This document shows positions 23,922 to 34,235 of a stretch of 64,000 nt of DNA, in pieces; position 1 is the first letter of the stretch, and each line of letters starts with the position of its first letter. Under the pieces are notes generated by a model, which was not told the DNA's origin, did not search any database, and saw only the letters and a program-made list of their open reading frames with translations. The stretch comes from Chalara sp. BL73. Its lineage: Eukaryota > Ascomycota > Leotiomycetes > Helotiales. The stretch is from contig CAKJVC010000188.1 of the NCBI GenBank assembly GCA_918026815.1, positions 186,001 through 250,000 of the forward strand, given 5' to 3'. The position numbers were made by a program, and so were the translations under genes.

Positions 23922-24357
23922 GAGTCAGTCCCATTTAGCCGAGAATCGTTAGTTCCGTCGATCAGAAGTACCGAACCAAGTAGCGACCTTGCGTATGTTT
24001 GCGCGCTACAGCAGCTACAAAGCTTATAAGGGTCTCGGACAAAAAAATATAAATCTGAAGCTTAAATAAGAACTTTTAGGACGTGTAAAGGATAATAAGA
24101 GCTTGCCAGTATAGCTGTGGCAAAAAACTCGTACTAAAGCCTAAATGAGGGCTTTTTATAAATCAGGCGAAAAAGCGACGATGCGAATACAAAATTTTGT
24201 TCGGAAAGTGTCAAATTGCTAATAAATAGCTGTGTAATGCTACTGATGTTTTATTTTTATGGATTTATAAGCTGGTGTGGAGTTTGAGATGCTTAAAGTC
24301 AAAGTACCTATCGCTTTTCTCGGCACGCAGGGTTTCTCGGCACGTAGGGAGGGACGT
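23922..24357 (-). repeat. Family A terminal repeat, copy A3 (right TIR)
   Basis: Reverse complement of A2 over about 435 bp, with scattered substitutions. The outer end GGGAGGGACGT is followed by TA at 24358. Confidence 0.8.
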
Positions 24358-24385
24358 TAGCTTTAACTTAGTTTTAATTTAAAAG

Positions 24386-25154
24386 TCAAGTGTGACTTTG
24401 TAGAACGGGGTGTAGCAAAGGCTCCATTTCACCAGAACCCTCACTTAATGTCAATCCAGCCTTTAACTCATTCATCAATGGAATCACTCCGTTTACTATG
24501 TGAATGTACTTATATATGTTGCTTTTGAGATGATCTGCCATCATTACACTCTTCTGTAGATCTTGCTGAAGTATCTGGTTAGCAATCGTGAGCTTTTTCA
24601 ATTCTTGCTCAAACTGTAATCGAAGTTCGGATTCTGCAGCAGCCTGATCTCTCCATTGCTTTAGCTCTCGTTTGAGCGTTACATTTTCTTCATGCAATTC
24701 ATCTATCCTCGCACTAAAGCTTACTTGTGTAGGCTGAATCAAGTGTTAGCTGAATTCAGAAACTCGAGCTGTTTACATACTTCTGCTGATATAAGAATCT
24801 CTTGGGCTTCGTCTGCTGATAATGTTTTTGTTGTTATACTTGCAGGTACAGCTTCGAACGCAACACTAATTCCTTCACATAATTCCTTATATGCCCCGAT
24901 CGAATGGTCGCTTATATTTTTTGAGAAAAGGTACTTTTTCTCTGGCAAGACTTTCCACATATAAAGATCATCAGCTCCAGTTATAAGACGAACTTGTAAT
25001 AGTTTAATTGGGATTTTTACTCTTTTCTCTAAAATATTATTAGTAACGAAAAGAGATGTACAAAAAGAAACTTACTAATATGCTTTAATAGTTCTTCCCG
25101 GCACTTGCTTCTTTACTTGCCGCGTTCAAAGTTACTTGATCTGATTGGGGCCAT
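24386..25154 (-). pseudogene. Unknown coiled-coil protein gene, eroded
   Basis: The ATG at 25154 (minus) begins MAPIRSSNFERGK, then an in-frame TAA (25115-25113), then RSKCREELLKHI up to a GTAAGT donor. After a 3' site near 25023 the frame reads KRVKIPIKLLQVRLITGADD and LYMWKVLPEKKYLFSKNIS. A frame change near 24745 leads into a classic coiled coil (DELHEENVTLKRELKQWRD, LRLQFEQELKKLTIAN) that ends at 24386. The stop is a likely CAA-to-TAA change. I do not recognise the family. It starts 28 bp outside the right TIR of the 17.7-24.4 kb segment. Confidence 0.45.
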
Positions 25155-25490
25155 TTAATATGTAGTACTGAAAAAGTTTTAAAAATAAGTCAAATTGTGC
25201 CACTCAGCTTGTTTAAGAAGATGTAATATATATAAAGCCGTTTTTGGACCCTTAAACTGGAATCTCTATTTTTAGAAAGTCCTTTTCTGGCTCTACTGCT
25301 ATTCGACGATAACTACTCGAATTTCCAGTGCAGAAAAGAGTTTCAACATTTCTAAAGAAGTATACTCCCGATAAAGGATTACTTTAAACGTAAAAACTAG
25401 GAAAATATAGCCTCCGAACTAAATTTGCACTCGCGGAAAGAGACTGCAGGTCGGTCGCAGACCAAAAGCCAATATCTACTTCTACGATAG

Positions 25491-26303
25491 AATGACCTGT
25501 TTAGCTGGCAACAGAATAACGAATTTATTTTTACTAGGTATCGGCCTGTATCTGGATCTTCTCGGAAGTCTTTAGCCAGCTTGCAACATATTCACAATGA
25601 AATTGTGAATATCTACTTTTACCTGTTCGGCGCCGTTCTTTTTACAATTCTTCCAATATACGTATTTATTAAAGTACGCAATCGTGACTTCACTATTCAA
25701 ATTGGCGATGTAATAGGCTTTGCAACGTTTTTCCTCGGAGTAGTTTTATACTTTTCTTTTTCCGCCTCTTTTCACATTATGTTAAATCATAGCGAAAAAG
25801 TGGCGGCGTACTAGAATCAATTCGACTATCTGAGAATTATTATTCTTATATAAAGATCGACGGTCCTTTCAGTTTATTACGGATTCTATTGTAATTAAAA
25901 TCTGCAAAAACTCTACTGGACGGTCGTTTTTATCTTGGCTCTGGTTTGCACTATAGCAACTTTAACCCTAAATTTTCGACATTCTACTTTTAGGCCGTAT
26001 CGAACTGCGATGTACGCTTTTTTAAGCCTTTCGGCTATAGTATTTATAACACATGGGATTATTATTTATAGCTAGGAGACCCAGAATTATAGAATAAGCC
26101 TGTTATACATGCTAGTTACAGCAATGCTCAATATTTTAAAGGCTGTAGTTTATGCAGCAAGGGTCCCGGAAAAATGGTGCCCACTGCGATACGACATTTA
26201 CGGGTGCAGCCACCAGATATTCCATTGTATAGTTGTTTTTGCTAGTTTTATACACATGTTTGGATTGCTGAGCGCTTTCACTTTTATTTACTCGCAGGCT
26301 TAA
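25491..26303 (+). pseudogene. PAQR / hemolysin-III family membrane protein pseudogene
   Basis: A single frame runs with four stops (25812, 25851, 25896 and 26073) and no frameshift. It shows the fungal PAQR motif order: NEFIFTRYRPVSGS, then SLQHIHNEIVNIY, FSASFHIMLNHSEKVAAY, NQFDYLR, YYGFYC, FRPYRTAMYAFLSLSAIVF, and last CSHQIFHCIVVFASFIHMFG. PAQR proteins are seven-helix membrane proteins related to adiponectin receptors. Yeast members act in lipid and zinc homeostasis, and the conserved His/Ser/Asp residues bind zinc; FHIMLNH and SHQIFH are both present. At least two stops fall where the family has Trp (after VAAY and after IIIYS), and one may be a Gln. That is the RIP-type pattern. The N-terminal end is missing or diverged before 25491. 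Confidence 0.85.
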
Positions 26304-26956
26304 CTATGCTTGAAGGCTGAGGCGCGCAGTTACAACTAGCGTAGTTTTAAATTTATTAATAATGCTCTAAGTTAACATTATTCATGACCTAGATGCTAAT
26401 TCTAATATGGTTTTTGGATATTATAAGAATCTCTAATTTGTAAAGCTATTGGGAGTTTCCATCAAGTTTACACCGCGAACCTGGACTGGTTTAAAAAAGG
26501 CGAGGTCACCGTATAACAACAAATCAAAGGTTTATAAGTGCTAGGAGAAGCCGAGGACACGGCGCAGGCTTTGTCCAAAAGGCTAAATACTGTTGCTAGA
26601 AAAAGTGTTTCTGCTATTGGGTTTTTCAGGCCGTGCAAAGCGGTGCTTGAGTGCTTGAGATGGCTCTTCATACTGTTTCCATTTAATAAAACTATATTAC
26701 GTCATATCTAGGGGAGAAACATCTCAAAATTAATTCTGAAAACAGGGCGGCGTTAACAAGAGAAAAAGGCATTTAGGTGCCAGAATGGGTCCCAAGTACT
26801 ATATCTGCTATTTTTAGCTCTACGCGAAAGCAAATCCTAGCTTTAAACGGAGCTATTTAAGAACACTCTACCTGAATCGTACTTATAAGTATACGTACTC
26901 GTGCTTACGTTCTGGCTTGCTTAATTTCGAATCGACTTTGAATTGGCGTTTTACGA
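26304..26956. other. No gene recognised
   Basis: AT-rich. The minus-strand ORF 26671-26468 shows no recognisable domain. Confidence 0.4.
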
Positions 26957-27841
26957 TGCTACAAAGCAAAAGTTGGCTACAAATAAGGACTCTGGTGATC
27001 TTCTTTTCGACTACTCTCTGTTGTGCGGTATTAAGGATCCAGTTACTAGCTCAAGACAAAACAGCAAAAGCAGGCATTGCAACTTTAACCGTACGAACTT
27101 TACTTTCTTTCTTTTGCTGTTTAGCTAATATATTCTCAATCACAGTTCAACTTTACTAATATCCGTCTGCCGAGCCCCTTAATCGAGCCGCGTACTATTC
27201 CGGGAAGCGACATTATCCAACTGCTCCAAAGCGAAGCTCAAAATGCAGCAAGCCTGCTTGCAACAGCTACTGCCGCTGCTGGTAGCAAGATTCAAAGTGT
27301 CGCAAGCGCTATTGAAACAGCAGCTGCTTCTAAAATTGATGCAATTGAAGCGTTGATTCTAAGAAATTGTTTACTTGGAACTAAGAAATTCTGCGTGAGC
27401 TTTAACAACTATGCGAAATGCAACGACTTTCCGTTAAATATTTCTGAGATAATACCAGAAACTATTACAAGCTTAATCGGCGACAAAGTCCAGTTTCTTC
27501 AGCCTCTGGAGGAGATTATAACAAAAGTTATATCTAGTATTATTAAAGTCTTTTTTGTTTTCGGCCTATGTTTCCTGGCTGCTATATTTGTCTGTTCAAT
27601 ACTCAACCTAATTCTTATTGCAACTTTTTTTCCGAAATTAGGGGTTTGTTTATTGGCTGTATTATGCTTTGTTTTTTATGTTATACCCACTGCTATTCTT
27701 TATTATATACAATCGAAAATACAGGGTTTTGGGCCGATTGTTGAAATAAAGAAAGGATATGTGGCTGGTCAGTGTGTAGGAGCAGTTGTTTGTGCTGGCG
27801 TGATAATGCTGTTATCATTTCTTATGTTATTCTTTATGTAA
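26957..27841 (+). pseudogene. Fungal multi-span membrane protein relic
   Basis: The reading frame around 27150-27841 gives FTNIRLPSPLIEP, then IPGSDIIQLLQSEAQNAASL, RNCLLGTKKFCVSFNNYAKC and NDFPLNISEIIPETITSLIG. At least three hydrophobic segments follow (e.g. VFFVFGLCFLAAIFVCSILN). The Cys-containing extracellular pattern and membrane layout resemble an uncharacterised family of ascomycete membrane proteins, possibly SUR7/PalI-like. An N-terminal hydrophobic segment encoded from ATG 26956 (MLQSKSWLQIRTLVIFF) lies in another frame, so an intron or frameshift separates the two parts. No specific function can be assigned. Confidence 0.45.
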
Positions 27842-28273
27842 ATCAAGGAGTAAGTAACTTAGTCAGTGTTTCTTTTCGAGTTCTGTTATTTTATTGCTAC
27901 TAAATTATATAGATTGAGGCTAAAAAATTGTGGCTTTCTGCACTCGCTCTTTTGCAATATGCAACAAAACCCTTTTCTAGGTTTGTACGTGACATATTTC
28001 TCACTTCAATTCCGGTTCTTCTTTGCTTCGCATGGCTTTTCTGTAATTTGTTCGCTCAAATAGAGTCTCTGTCCATATATTCATCCACTGAAAGCTTTAG
28101 ACGGCGGTTAGTGTTTGTGCTACGGAAGATTAATGTGAGCCGTTTTCAGACTCCGGACTATATCTGTCCTTAGGGAAGTGCCTTTTCTGGCTCCCTTTAT
28201 TTTTAGACTATCAACACGCAGACTTTAAGCGGAATAAAAGTACACTTTCCGGGGCTACGTAAATGCCGACAAA

Positions 28274-28936
28274 GTGAACCGATCAGTCAAATATACAGAC
28301 TATAAGAGTAAGCTGAGTTTAAAAATCCCCAAAAATTGTCTACGCACCAAAATGCTTTCTCCAGCAATAACGCAGCGGCTTCTACTCCCTGACGAAATTC
28401 CAGTTCACGCCCACTGCCCTTCTTATAATTTGACAAAACAAGAACTTGAACAGTCGAGGGCCTCGAGGCTCAACTTCGCTATTACAGCAAAGAAACGGGA
28501 CAATTCAAAGTCTGAAACTAAAGCGAAAATCAACATCTCCTGTGTTAATTGTGATTTTGAGGAAAATAGAGACTGGCAAGGATGGATTACAGGTAAAGGA
28601 ATTACCGGCTTTTTTAGTGCTTTCCTCACAAAGATTAAGCACAAGAACAAGCTGCTAAAACGGAACACACTATTAATGAAGCTATTAACTATCTGTGACG
28701 ACTGCTGCATTGAGCTGGACTGGGATAGTAAGCCTGATCAGGATCACATTCTGAGTGTTAGAAATATCAACAAAATATCAGCAAGCTTCGTCTTAGGACT
28801 CTCATATAAAGAGGTCGAGATAGTCGCCTCGAGCAAAGGAATTGTGATAGGGGGAGTTGCCGTGAACACTATCAAAACAGTCAGCATAGGCGGTGAGCGG
28901 AAAGAATGGTTTTTGTTGAACAAAAGCCATTTATGA
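28274..28936 (+). CDS. Hypothetical protein, 220-residue ORF
   Basis: Open reading frame of 220 codons with no stop or frameshift in an otherwise eroded region. The start listed is not an ATG (GTG at 28274). The first in-frame ATG is near 28352, so a start there or an upstream exon is more likely. It contains the Cys pairs SCVNCDF and ICDDCC, which could bind metal, and a Lys-rich stretch (KIKHKNKLLKRN). No known domain was recognised. It may be part of a larger spliced gene. Confidence 0.35.
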   Translation: MNRSVKYTDYKSKLSLKIPKNCLRTKMLSPAITQRLLLPDEIPVHAHCPSYNLTKQELEQSRASRLNFAITAKKRDNSKSETKAKINISCVNCDFEENRDWQGWITGKGITGFFSAFLTKIKHKNKLLKRNTLLMKLLTICDDCCIELDWDSKPDQDHILSVRNINKISASFVLGLSYKEVEIVASSKGIVIGGVAVNTIKTVSIGGERKEWFLLNKSHL

Positions 28937-29129
28937 GTTTCGCAAGGTTGATGGTGGTGCTGTGGAGGGGAAGCCCTATTTTCCATAGAAGGAGGCTTTC
29001 CGTAATTCAGGCGAACGTAATTTTCGATAGGGGAAAGCTCGAGTATTCAGGAATAGTCGTTGCACTTTACTTATAACCTAACTTAACGTCTGTCCCTGCG
29101 TCCCGAGACGCACCCTGTTACGAGACGAA

Positions 29130-29928
29130 TCTATAGTTTTGGAATCACAAATTTTTTCTTAGTAAGTTTATGAAGTTGTTATAAATATATTACTTTCTTT
29201 AACTATTTCTCCCTAAAGAGACTACTTAACAACAAGAAAAAAAGTGCAGTTGACTATGCTGTCGATCGTTTCAATCACGCCACCGATCGCCGCTCCCGCT
29301 ATTCCCCCCTGTTTAATGGCGACTATTAAAGTCTTTTCAAAATTCGGAGCACTTAAAGAAAGGTCCTATCACGAAATAATATAGCTCCAAATTTTAAAAA
29401 CACTCAGAAAAGAAAAGAATACACTCCGGGAGTTACGCCGGTGCGATAAGAGAGTCTACATGTTTCAGTGCTTAGTAATAATGTACACTAGCCTAAATAA
29501 AATTTACTTTGTTCACGCCCGGGCTCGCTATATTTTACTTAGCCACGATTCTCAGGCTTAGTAACGTGTATGGCGTACCTCCCGTACGTAAAGTACATAA
29601 AGTTCGCATGTATCTACAAACATTCTTTTTATCAACCCAACACTTTCACCTATCTACAAGCATTTGTGCCTGAGAATAAAGTAAATTCTGTCTTTATTGC
29701 TGATGCGCCAACGTAGTCTTGGTCTCAGCCTCGTCGTTGCAGCTGGGCAGCTGTTGGCGCTTATAACCAACACATTTCTTCACCCGTAACTCTTTTTTAA
29801 AACGACGACAACGCTGCTTCACTTGGAGTCACTAAACACAGCCAACTATTCACCAGCAGACTGGTAAAGAAGCTTTATACTTTCCTATATATACTTTGCT
29901 GACTTTGTCAGCGCTCCTAAGCCCAAAT
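29130..29928. other. Leader region of the SesA ORF
   Basis: AT-rich, no coding signal. A TATATATAC motif (29887-29895) lies about 35 bp upstream of the SesA ATG. Confidence 0.4.
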
Positions 29929-30588
29929 ATGTCAGGCGCTGAAGCAAGTCTTGTCCTTGGCCTAATCTTATCTGTTATTACAATCATCCAAACTACTCGG
30001 CAAGTCTACGAAGCTGTCGAAAATGCAAAGGGCCTCCCAGCAAATTTCAAGCAGACAGCGTCAAAGCTTTTCCTAATCTCGAAGCTCTTCAAAAATGCCG
30101 AAAATTATATCGAAACCGTAGTGGACGAAGATAGAAAAGCCGCTTTCAAGCCTACTCTTAAAAATTGTGAGCTTCAGGCAACACATCTACAAAAGTTGTT
30201 TACAAAGGTTATGCCAAAAAAGAATAACTCGAAGTTGAATCGGTATGTGAAAGCTGCTCGGACAATCGGAAAGAACGGTCGTGTAGAGAAGTTGGTGAAA
30301 GACATGCTAAACGACCTGCAACTCCTGGCAACGAAGTTTCCAGAAATAACAACACTAAAAAAGAAAGAACAGTTAGCAAATGCGATTAAGGAAGTGACCA
30401 AAATAAAGCTTTCATTGCCTGATGGTTTTGAAGAAACTTTTGCATTTGCACACTATGGCAGTGGCGCTCAAAATGTTAATATGAGTAGTGGAAATCAGTA
30501 CAACAACAATAGTACCGGCAACCAGAACAACGGTCCAGGTCAACAGTATATTGGCACTAATCACATCGGTACGCCTTCTAAGCCGTAG
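29929..30588 (+). CDS. SesA-domain protein with Gly/Asn/Gln-rich (sigma-like) tail
   Basis: The ATG at 29929 was chosen because MSGAEASLVLGLILSVITII is the usual start of the fungal SesA domain. The upstream open codons have no other support. The product is about 219 residues. Residues 1-180 are helical (QTTRQVYEAVENAKGLPANF, FKNAENYIETVVDED), matching the N-terminal domain found on NACHT and other P-loop STAND proteins. The last ~45 residues (GSGAQNVNMSSGNQYNNNS, TGNQNNGPGQQYIG) have the spaced Gly/Asn/Gln pattern of sigma-type amyloid signalling motifs as I remember them. In such systems an NLR nucleates the amyloid and the SesA partner folds onto it and executes the response. A NACHT-WD40 gene follows on the same strand within ~100 bp. 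Unlike that gene, this ORF has no stops. It could also be the 5' exon of the NLR, now separated by a TAG. Confidence 0.75.
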   Translation: MSGAEASLVLGLILSVITIIQTTRQVYEAVENAKGLPANFKQTASKLFLISKLFKNAENYIETVVDEDRKAAFKPTLKNCELQATHLQKLFTKVMPKKNNSKLNRYVKAARTIGKNGRVEKLVKDMLNDLQLLATKFPEITTLKKKEQLANAIKEVTKIKLSLPDGFEETFAFAHYGSGAQNVNMSSGNQYNNNSTGNQNNGPGQQYIGTNHIGTPSKP

Positions 30589-30610
30589 TCATAGTATAAA
30601 GGATTTGTAG

Positions 30611-33569
30611 TTAATAAATTTCGTAGTTAACAATCACTATAATGCTACTGTCGAAAACATAGATCGATCCTGTCTCCGCTTTTTACGATGCCTTAATACT
30701 CTGCTTGTCAAGAATCGACTAAAAAAGAATAAAAACAAGTTACTCCTTAAATCCATCGATTGGATCTTTCAAGACCCGCAATATATCAGTTGGAAAAATA
30801 AAAATGATGTCTGTCTACTCTGAATCAAGGGCGGCGCGGGGAAAGGAAAGACTATGATGTCGATTGGTTTTATTGAGGGGCTTTCACTCCTATATAATAA
30901 ATATACCGTGGTGACTTATTTTTTCTGTTAAAATGCGGATTATGAGCTTAAGACGCTTGAAACGATTATCAAGGGTCTGATTCTACAATTAGTCGATCAG
31001 CAAAAGAATCTCAAAGAATCTTTGCGACGCCGCTGGGACACTACAAACGAGCGTTTCGATAAAAATGTTATTTCGTGGCGAACACTCTGGAATATCTTTC
31101 TGGAGATGCTACACCGATGCAAGTGCCATAAAGTATATGTGATCGTGGATGCTTTCGATGAGTGCCAAAATAATAGCATGGCCGATTTCTTAAAGCTCAT
31201 CGTCCGAACAAGACTCGATCAACCCTCTAAAATCAAATGGCTATTGACAAGTCGACCATTGGACAGCGCTGAGAAAGCATTATTAACTGGATCTGATCAG
31301 GTGAAAGTTAGTTTAGAGCTTAACCAGAAACATCTTTCTGAAGCTGTAAAGACATATATTGCTTTTAAAGTAATCGAGCTCGACCGTCGCCACCACTATG
31401 GACTACTATTGCGACAGGAAATAAAGACGAAGCTTACCGAAAAGGCGAACAACACGTATTTGTGGGTAAGCTTAGTCTGCAAAAGGCTAGAAAGTGTGCA
31501 CCGGGATATTGCTTTGACTACAATTCAAGACTTGCCGCCAGATTTGGATTTTCTGTACAACCGGGTATTAAATCAGATCAGAGAAAGCGAGTCAGCTGTT
31601 GTGAATAGATGCATGCGACTCCTCAAAGTGATAATGCTGGCCTATCGGCCTTTAAATGTAGCTGAAGTAGGTAGCGTGTCAGGCTTATTAAGCGAATAGA
31701 TTAGTATTGAAGCGCTCGTTGATCGATGTGCTTCATTTTTGAAGATGCGAGGAACTACCGACATTAAGTTTGTTCATTAATCAGCTCGAAACTACTTGGC
31801 TGGGAAGAGCGGACAATCTATACTCGACGCCAACAAAGATTACGGGCATAGTGAAATTGCACTAAGTTGTTTGTTCTACTTATCTCAACAACTCAAAGTT
31901 AACCTTGCTGATTTACCACGACCTGATTCAACTAAGGAATTGATGGAAAAGAGTAAATTAATAACCAGCTTGGACTATGCAGCAACCTTTTGGGTGCAAC
32001 ACTTCGAGAGCGCCAGGCGAACGGCGCTGATACAAAACGCTCTTACTAAGCAAAGGGAAGTTAGTACATTTCTTTGCACTAAATTACTGGAGTGGTTAGA
32101 ATGCCTAAGCTTGTTGGACAAGCTCTTACGCGCTATCGAGGTGTTAAAGACATTGGCCGATATAGCAAATGTGAGTTATATATTTTCGAATTCTAAGATT
32201 ATAATTTTACTAAAGGCTTGTCTAGTCAAAGAACCCTTTCTTATTACTACTTGTAAAAAATGCTACACGTTTCTTGTTGCGACACTATTTAATGCTAGCG
32301 ACTTGGCCCTTACAGATTTATAGCTCTGCGATAGTTTTCAGCCCCCAAAGAAGCATAGGGAGGAGGAGCAATCTAGATAAGCTTCCCGCATGGTTGAGAA
32401 GGCTTCCTCAAATGGAAGACTCGTGGGCTTCTTTAATTCAGACGCTCGCAGGCCACTCTAGCAGAGTTGAAGCTGTAGCGTTCTCCCCAGACGGCAAGCA
32501 GATCGCGTCAGGGTCTTGGGACAAGACCATCAAGCTTTGGGATGCTAAAACAGGCGGCCTTCAGCAGACGCTCGCAGGCCACTCTAGCGGGGTTAAAGCT
32601 GTAGCGTTCTCCCCAGACGGCAAACAGATCGCGTCAGGGTCTTACGACAAGACCATCAAGCTCTGGGATGCTAAAACAGGCGGCCTTCAGCAAACGCTCG
32701 CAGGCCACTCTGACAGGGTTAAAGCTGTAGCGTTCTCCCCAGACGGCAAACAGATCGCGTCAGGGTCTTACGACAAGACCATCAAGCTTTGGGATGCTAA
32801 AACAGGCGGCCTTCAGCAAACGCTCGCAGGCCACTCTGACGGGGTTAAAGCTGTAGCGTTCTCCCCAGACGGCAAACAGATCGCGTCAGGGTCTTGGGAC
32901 AAGACCATCAAGCTTTGGGATGCTAAAACAGGCGGCCTTCAGCAGACGCTCGCAGGCCACTCTAGCGGGGTTGAAGCTGTAGCGTTCTCCCCAGACGGCA
33001 AGCAGATCGCGTCAGGGTCTTACGACAAGACCATCAAGCTCTGGGATGCTAAAACAGGCGGCCTTCAGCAAACGCTCGCAGGCCACTCTGACGGGGTTGA
33101 AGCTGTAGCGTTCTCCCCAGACGGCAAGCAGATCGCGTCAGGGTCTAGCGATGGTACCATCAAGCTCTGGGACATCAATAAAGTTTTAAAAGTCTCAAGA
33201 CTTATTAGTACCAGGCTTGGAAGTCATCTTAAGGTTAAACCTTGGCAGGAAATCATAACTTCACAAACAGTCAACTTTTTGAAATTCTCAGTGGACGGAC
33301 AATGCCTTGTGACAAATCTCGGTCTAATTAAAATCCAACGCACTATAAATACTCAATGCCCTCAAGTCGAATCATTAGAAAATCTCTCTGTTTGTAATCG
33401 GTGGATTTGCTATGGAGCGTTGCCTGTGTTTCCTCTACCGTCAGATTACCAATCGCAATGTTATGATGTAAAAAATGATCTGGTAGTTATTGGGTTTTAT
33501 AATAGTCGAGTTTTGAGCTTTGATATTGATCGTGTAAGCTTGAATTCAATGTTTAAAACCTCGAGATAG
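30611..33569 (+). pseudogene. NACHT-WD40 NLR (NLR2) with four stops and one frameshift
   Basis: The frame from 30611 reads DRSCLRFLRCLNTLL, then the Walker A GGAGKGKTMM (~30830). Next come VYVIVDAFDEC (Walker B, ~31136-31165), WLLTSRPLDS, YLWVSLVCKRLE and LPPDLDFLYNRVLNQI. In-frame stops are TGA 30821-30823 (Trp in relatives), TAA 30929-30931, TAG 31697-31699 and TAA 31778-31780 (each Gln in relatives). Between ~32170 and ~32330 the frame shifts. The new frame gives [13 protein letters not shown], six WD40 repeats, and a C-terminal tail (QWICYGA-like [14 protein letters not shown], then [16 protein letters not shown]) that ends at 33569. This is the layout of fungal NWD incompatibility receptors: NTP-driven oligomerisation triggered by ligand binding to the WD repeats. 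The four stops plus the frameshift make this allele non-functional, although the WD part is pristine. Confidence 0.88.
32442..33180 (+). repeat. Six tandem 126-bp WD40 repeats
   Basis: Repeat starts are at 32442, 32568, 32694, 32820, 32946 and 33072, each encoding 42 residues of the type [17 protein letters not shown]. Units are almost identical at DNA level. Differences are concentrated in a few codons: Ser/Asp after GHS, Arg/Gly next, Lys/Glu before AVAF, and Trp/Tyr before DKTIKLWD. The final unit ends [10 protein letters not shown]. Such high identity with variation at discrete surface positions is the signature of the concertedly evolving WD repeats of fungal NLRs. Confidence 0.95.
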
Positions 33570-33991
33570 TTCTTTTTCCCTAGCAATGATAATATCTATT
33601 ATTTTAATAACTTTGATAAAGAGGGGTCAGAGAGCCATGGCGTTTATATACTGTGCTGAGAAAAATAACGGCTCTAGTAAAATGTTGCTTGAAAGTAATT
33701 CTAGCATTTTCGAATAGTTTAACGTAGAATAGTCTAGAAGCTTCTGTCGATCTGTTATCAAGCTCTGTCTGTATTACACTAGTTACAGCATTATAAATTA
33801 AGGAAAATTGTTGAAATATACTAGTACAATTTGAGCATGAGGTAGGGAACTCAGGAAGCGGCTGTGATTTTGATCAAGTCTTCTGGACATGTGAGCAAGT
33901 GGCTACATTTGAGTGATAGGATAAATTCTATTGTTGCCTAAGGCAACAAGGTTTGCGGTTGGTAGCCACAGTGTGGCTGATGAATTACTTA

Positions 33992-34140
33992 TCCCTTAAT
34001 CCGCCAATGCGACACCAAGCTTTAATATCGCTTGTTAAGCCAATTAAATGCATTCAAATATTCGCTAACTATTCGCTAACTATTTTAATTGGCTTAACAA
34101 GCGATATTAAAGCTTGGTGTCGCATTGGCGGTTTAAGGGA
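33992..34140. mobile_element. 149-bp fold-back element (MITE-like) between TA dinucleotides
   Basis: The left arm 33992-34048 and right arm 34084-34140 are inverted repeats of 57 bp with one mismatch, around a 35-bp spacer that contains a duplicated ATTCGCTAACT. TA dinucleotides lie immediately outside both arms (33990-33991 and 34141-34142). The terminus TCCCTTAA and the TA target suggest a small Tc1/mariner-type MITE, unrelated in sequence to family A. Confidence 0.7.
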
Positions 34141-34210
34141 TACTAACATTATTAGCCGACTGCATTTCTGGCCCGAAGATCCCGTGTGTAAATTCTCTGC
34201 TACTTTAACT

Positions 34211-34235
34211 TTTGATTTGATTTGATTTGATTTGA
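34211..34235. repeat. Microsatellite (TTTGA)5
   Basis: Five perfect tandem copies of TTTGA. Confidence 0.95.

Larger units (their letters stand above)
17701..24357. mobile_element. TIR-bounded 6.66-kb segment carrying a broken NLR
   Basis: Both outer ends are ACGTCCCTCCCT[GA]CGTGCCG in inverted orientation, each next to a TA (17699-17700 and 24358-24359). The inverted repeats run about 435 bp (17701-18135 and 23922-24357) and diverge at the same internal point. A TA target is typical of Tc1/mariner-type elements, but no DDE transposase is recognisable inside. The contents are a truncated NACHT-WD40 pseudogene, a nested hAT element and about 2 kb of AT-rich non-coding sequence. It could be a non-autonomous transposon that captured an NLR. 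It could also be two independent solo copies of a 435-bp element that happen to face each other. The end sequence is related to that of the 29086-36262 segment. Confidence 0.6.

Noticed and set aside
3823..24357. A1 and A3 as the two ends of one 20.5-kb element
   Set aside because: A2 shares a longer inner block with A3 than A1 does, so A2/A3 is the better pair. The larger pairing cannot be excluded but has no added support.
25491..31780. Reassignment of TAA/TAG to Gln as an explanation for in-frame stops
   Set aside because: Some stops are at Trp positions (TGG to TAG/TGA). Intact genes in the window (PKS, MFS, patatin) use TGA or TAA as normal terminators. Mutation is the better explanation.
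32442..33180. CRISPR-like array
   Set aside because: The 126-bp units are contiguous coding WD40 repeats without spacers.
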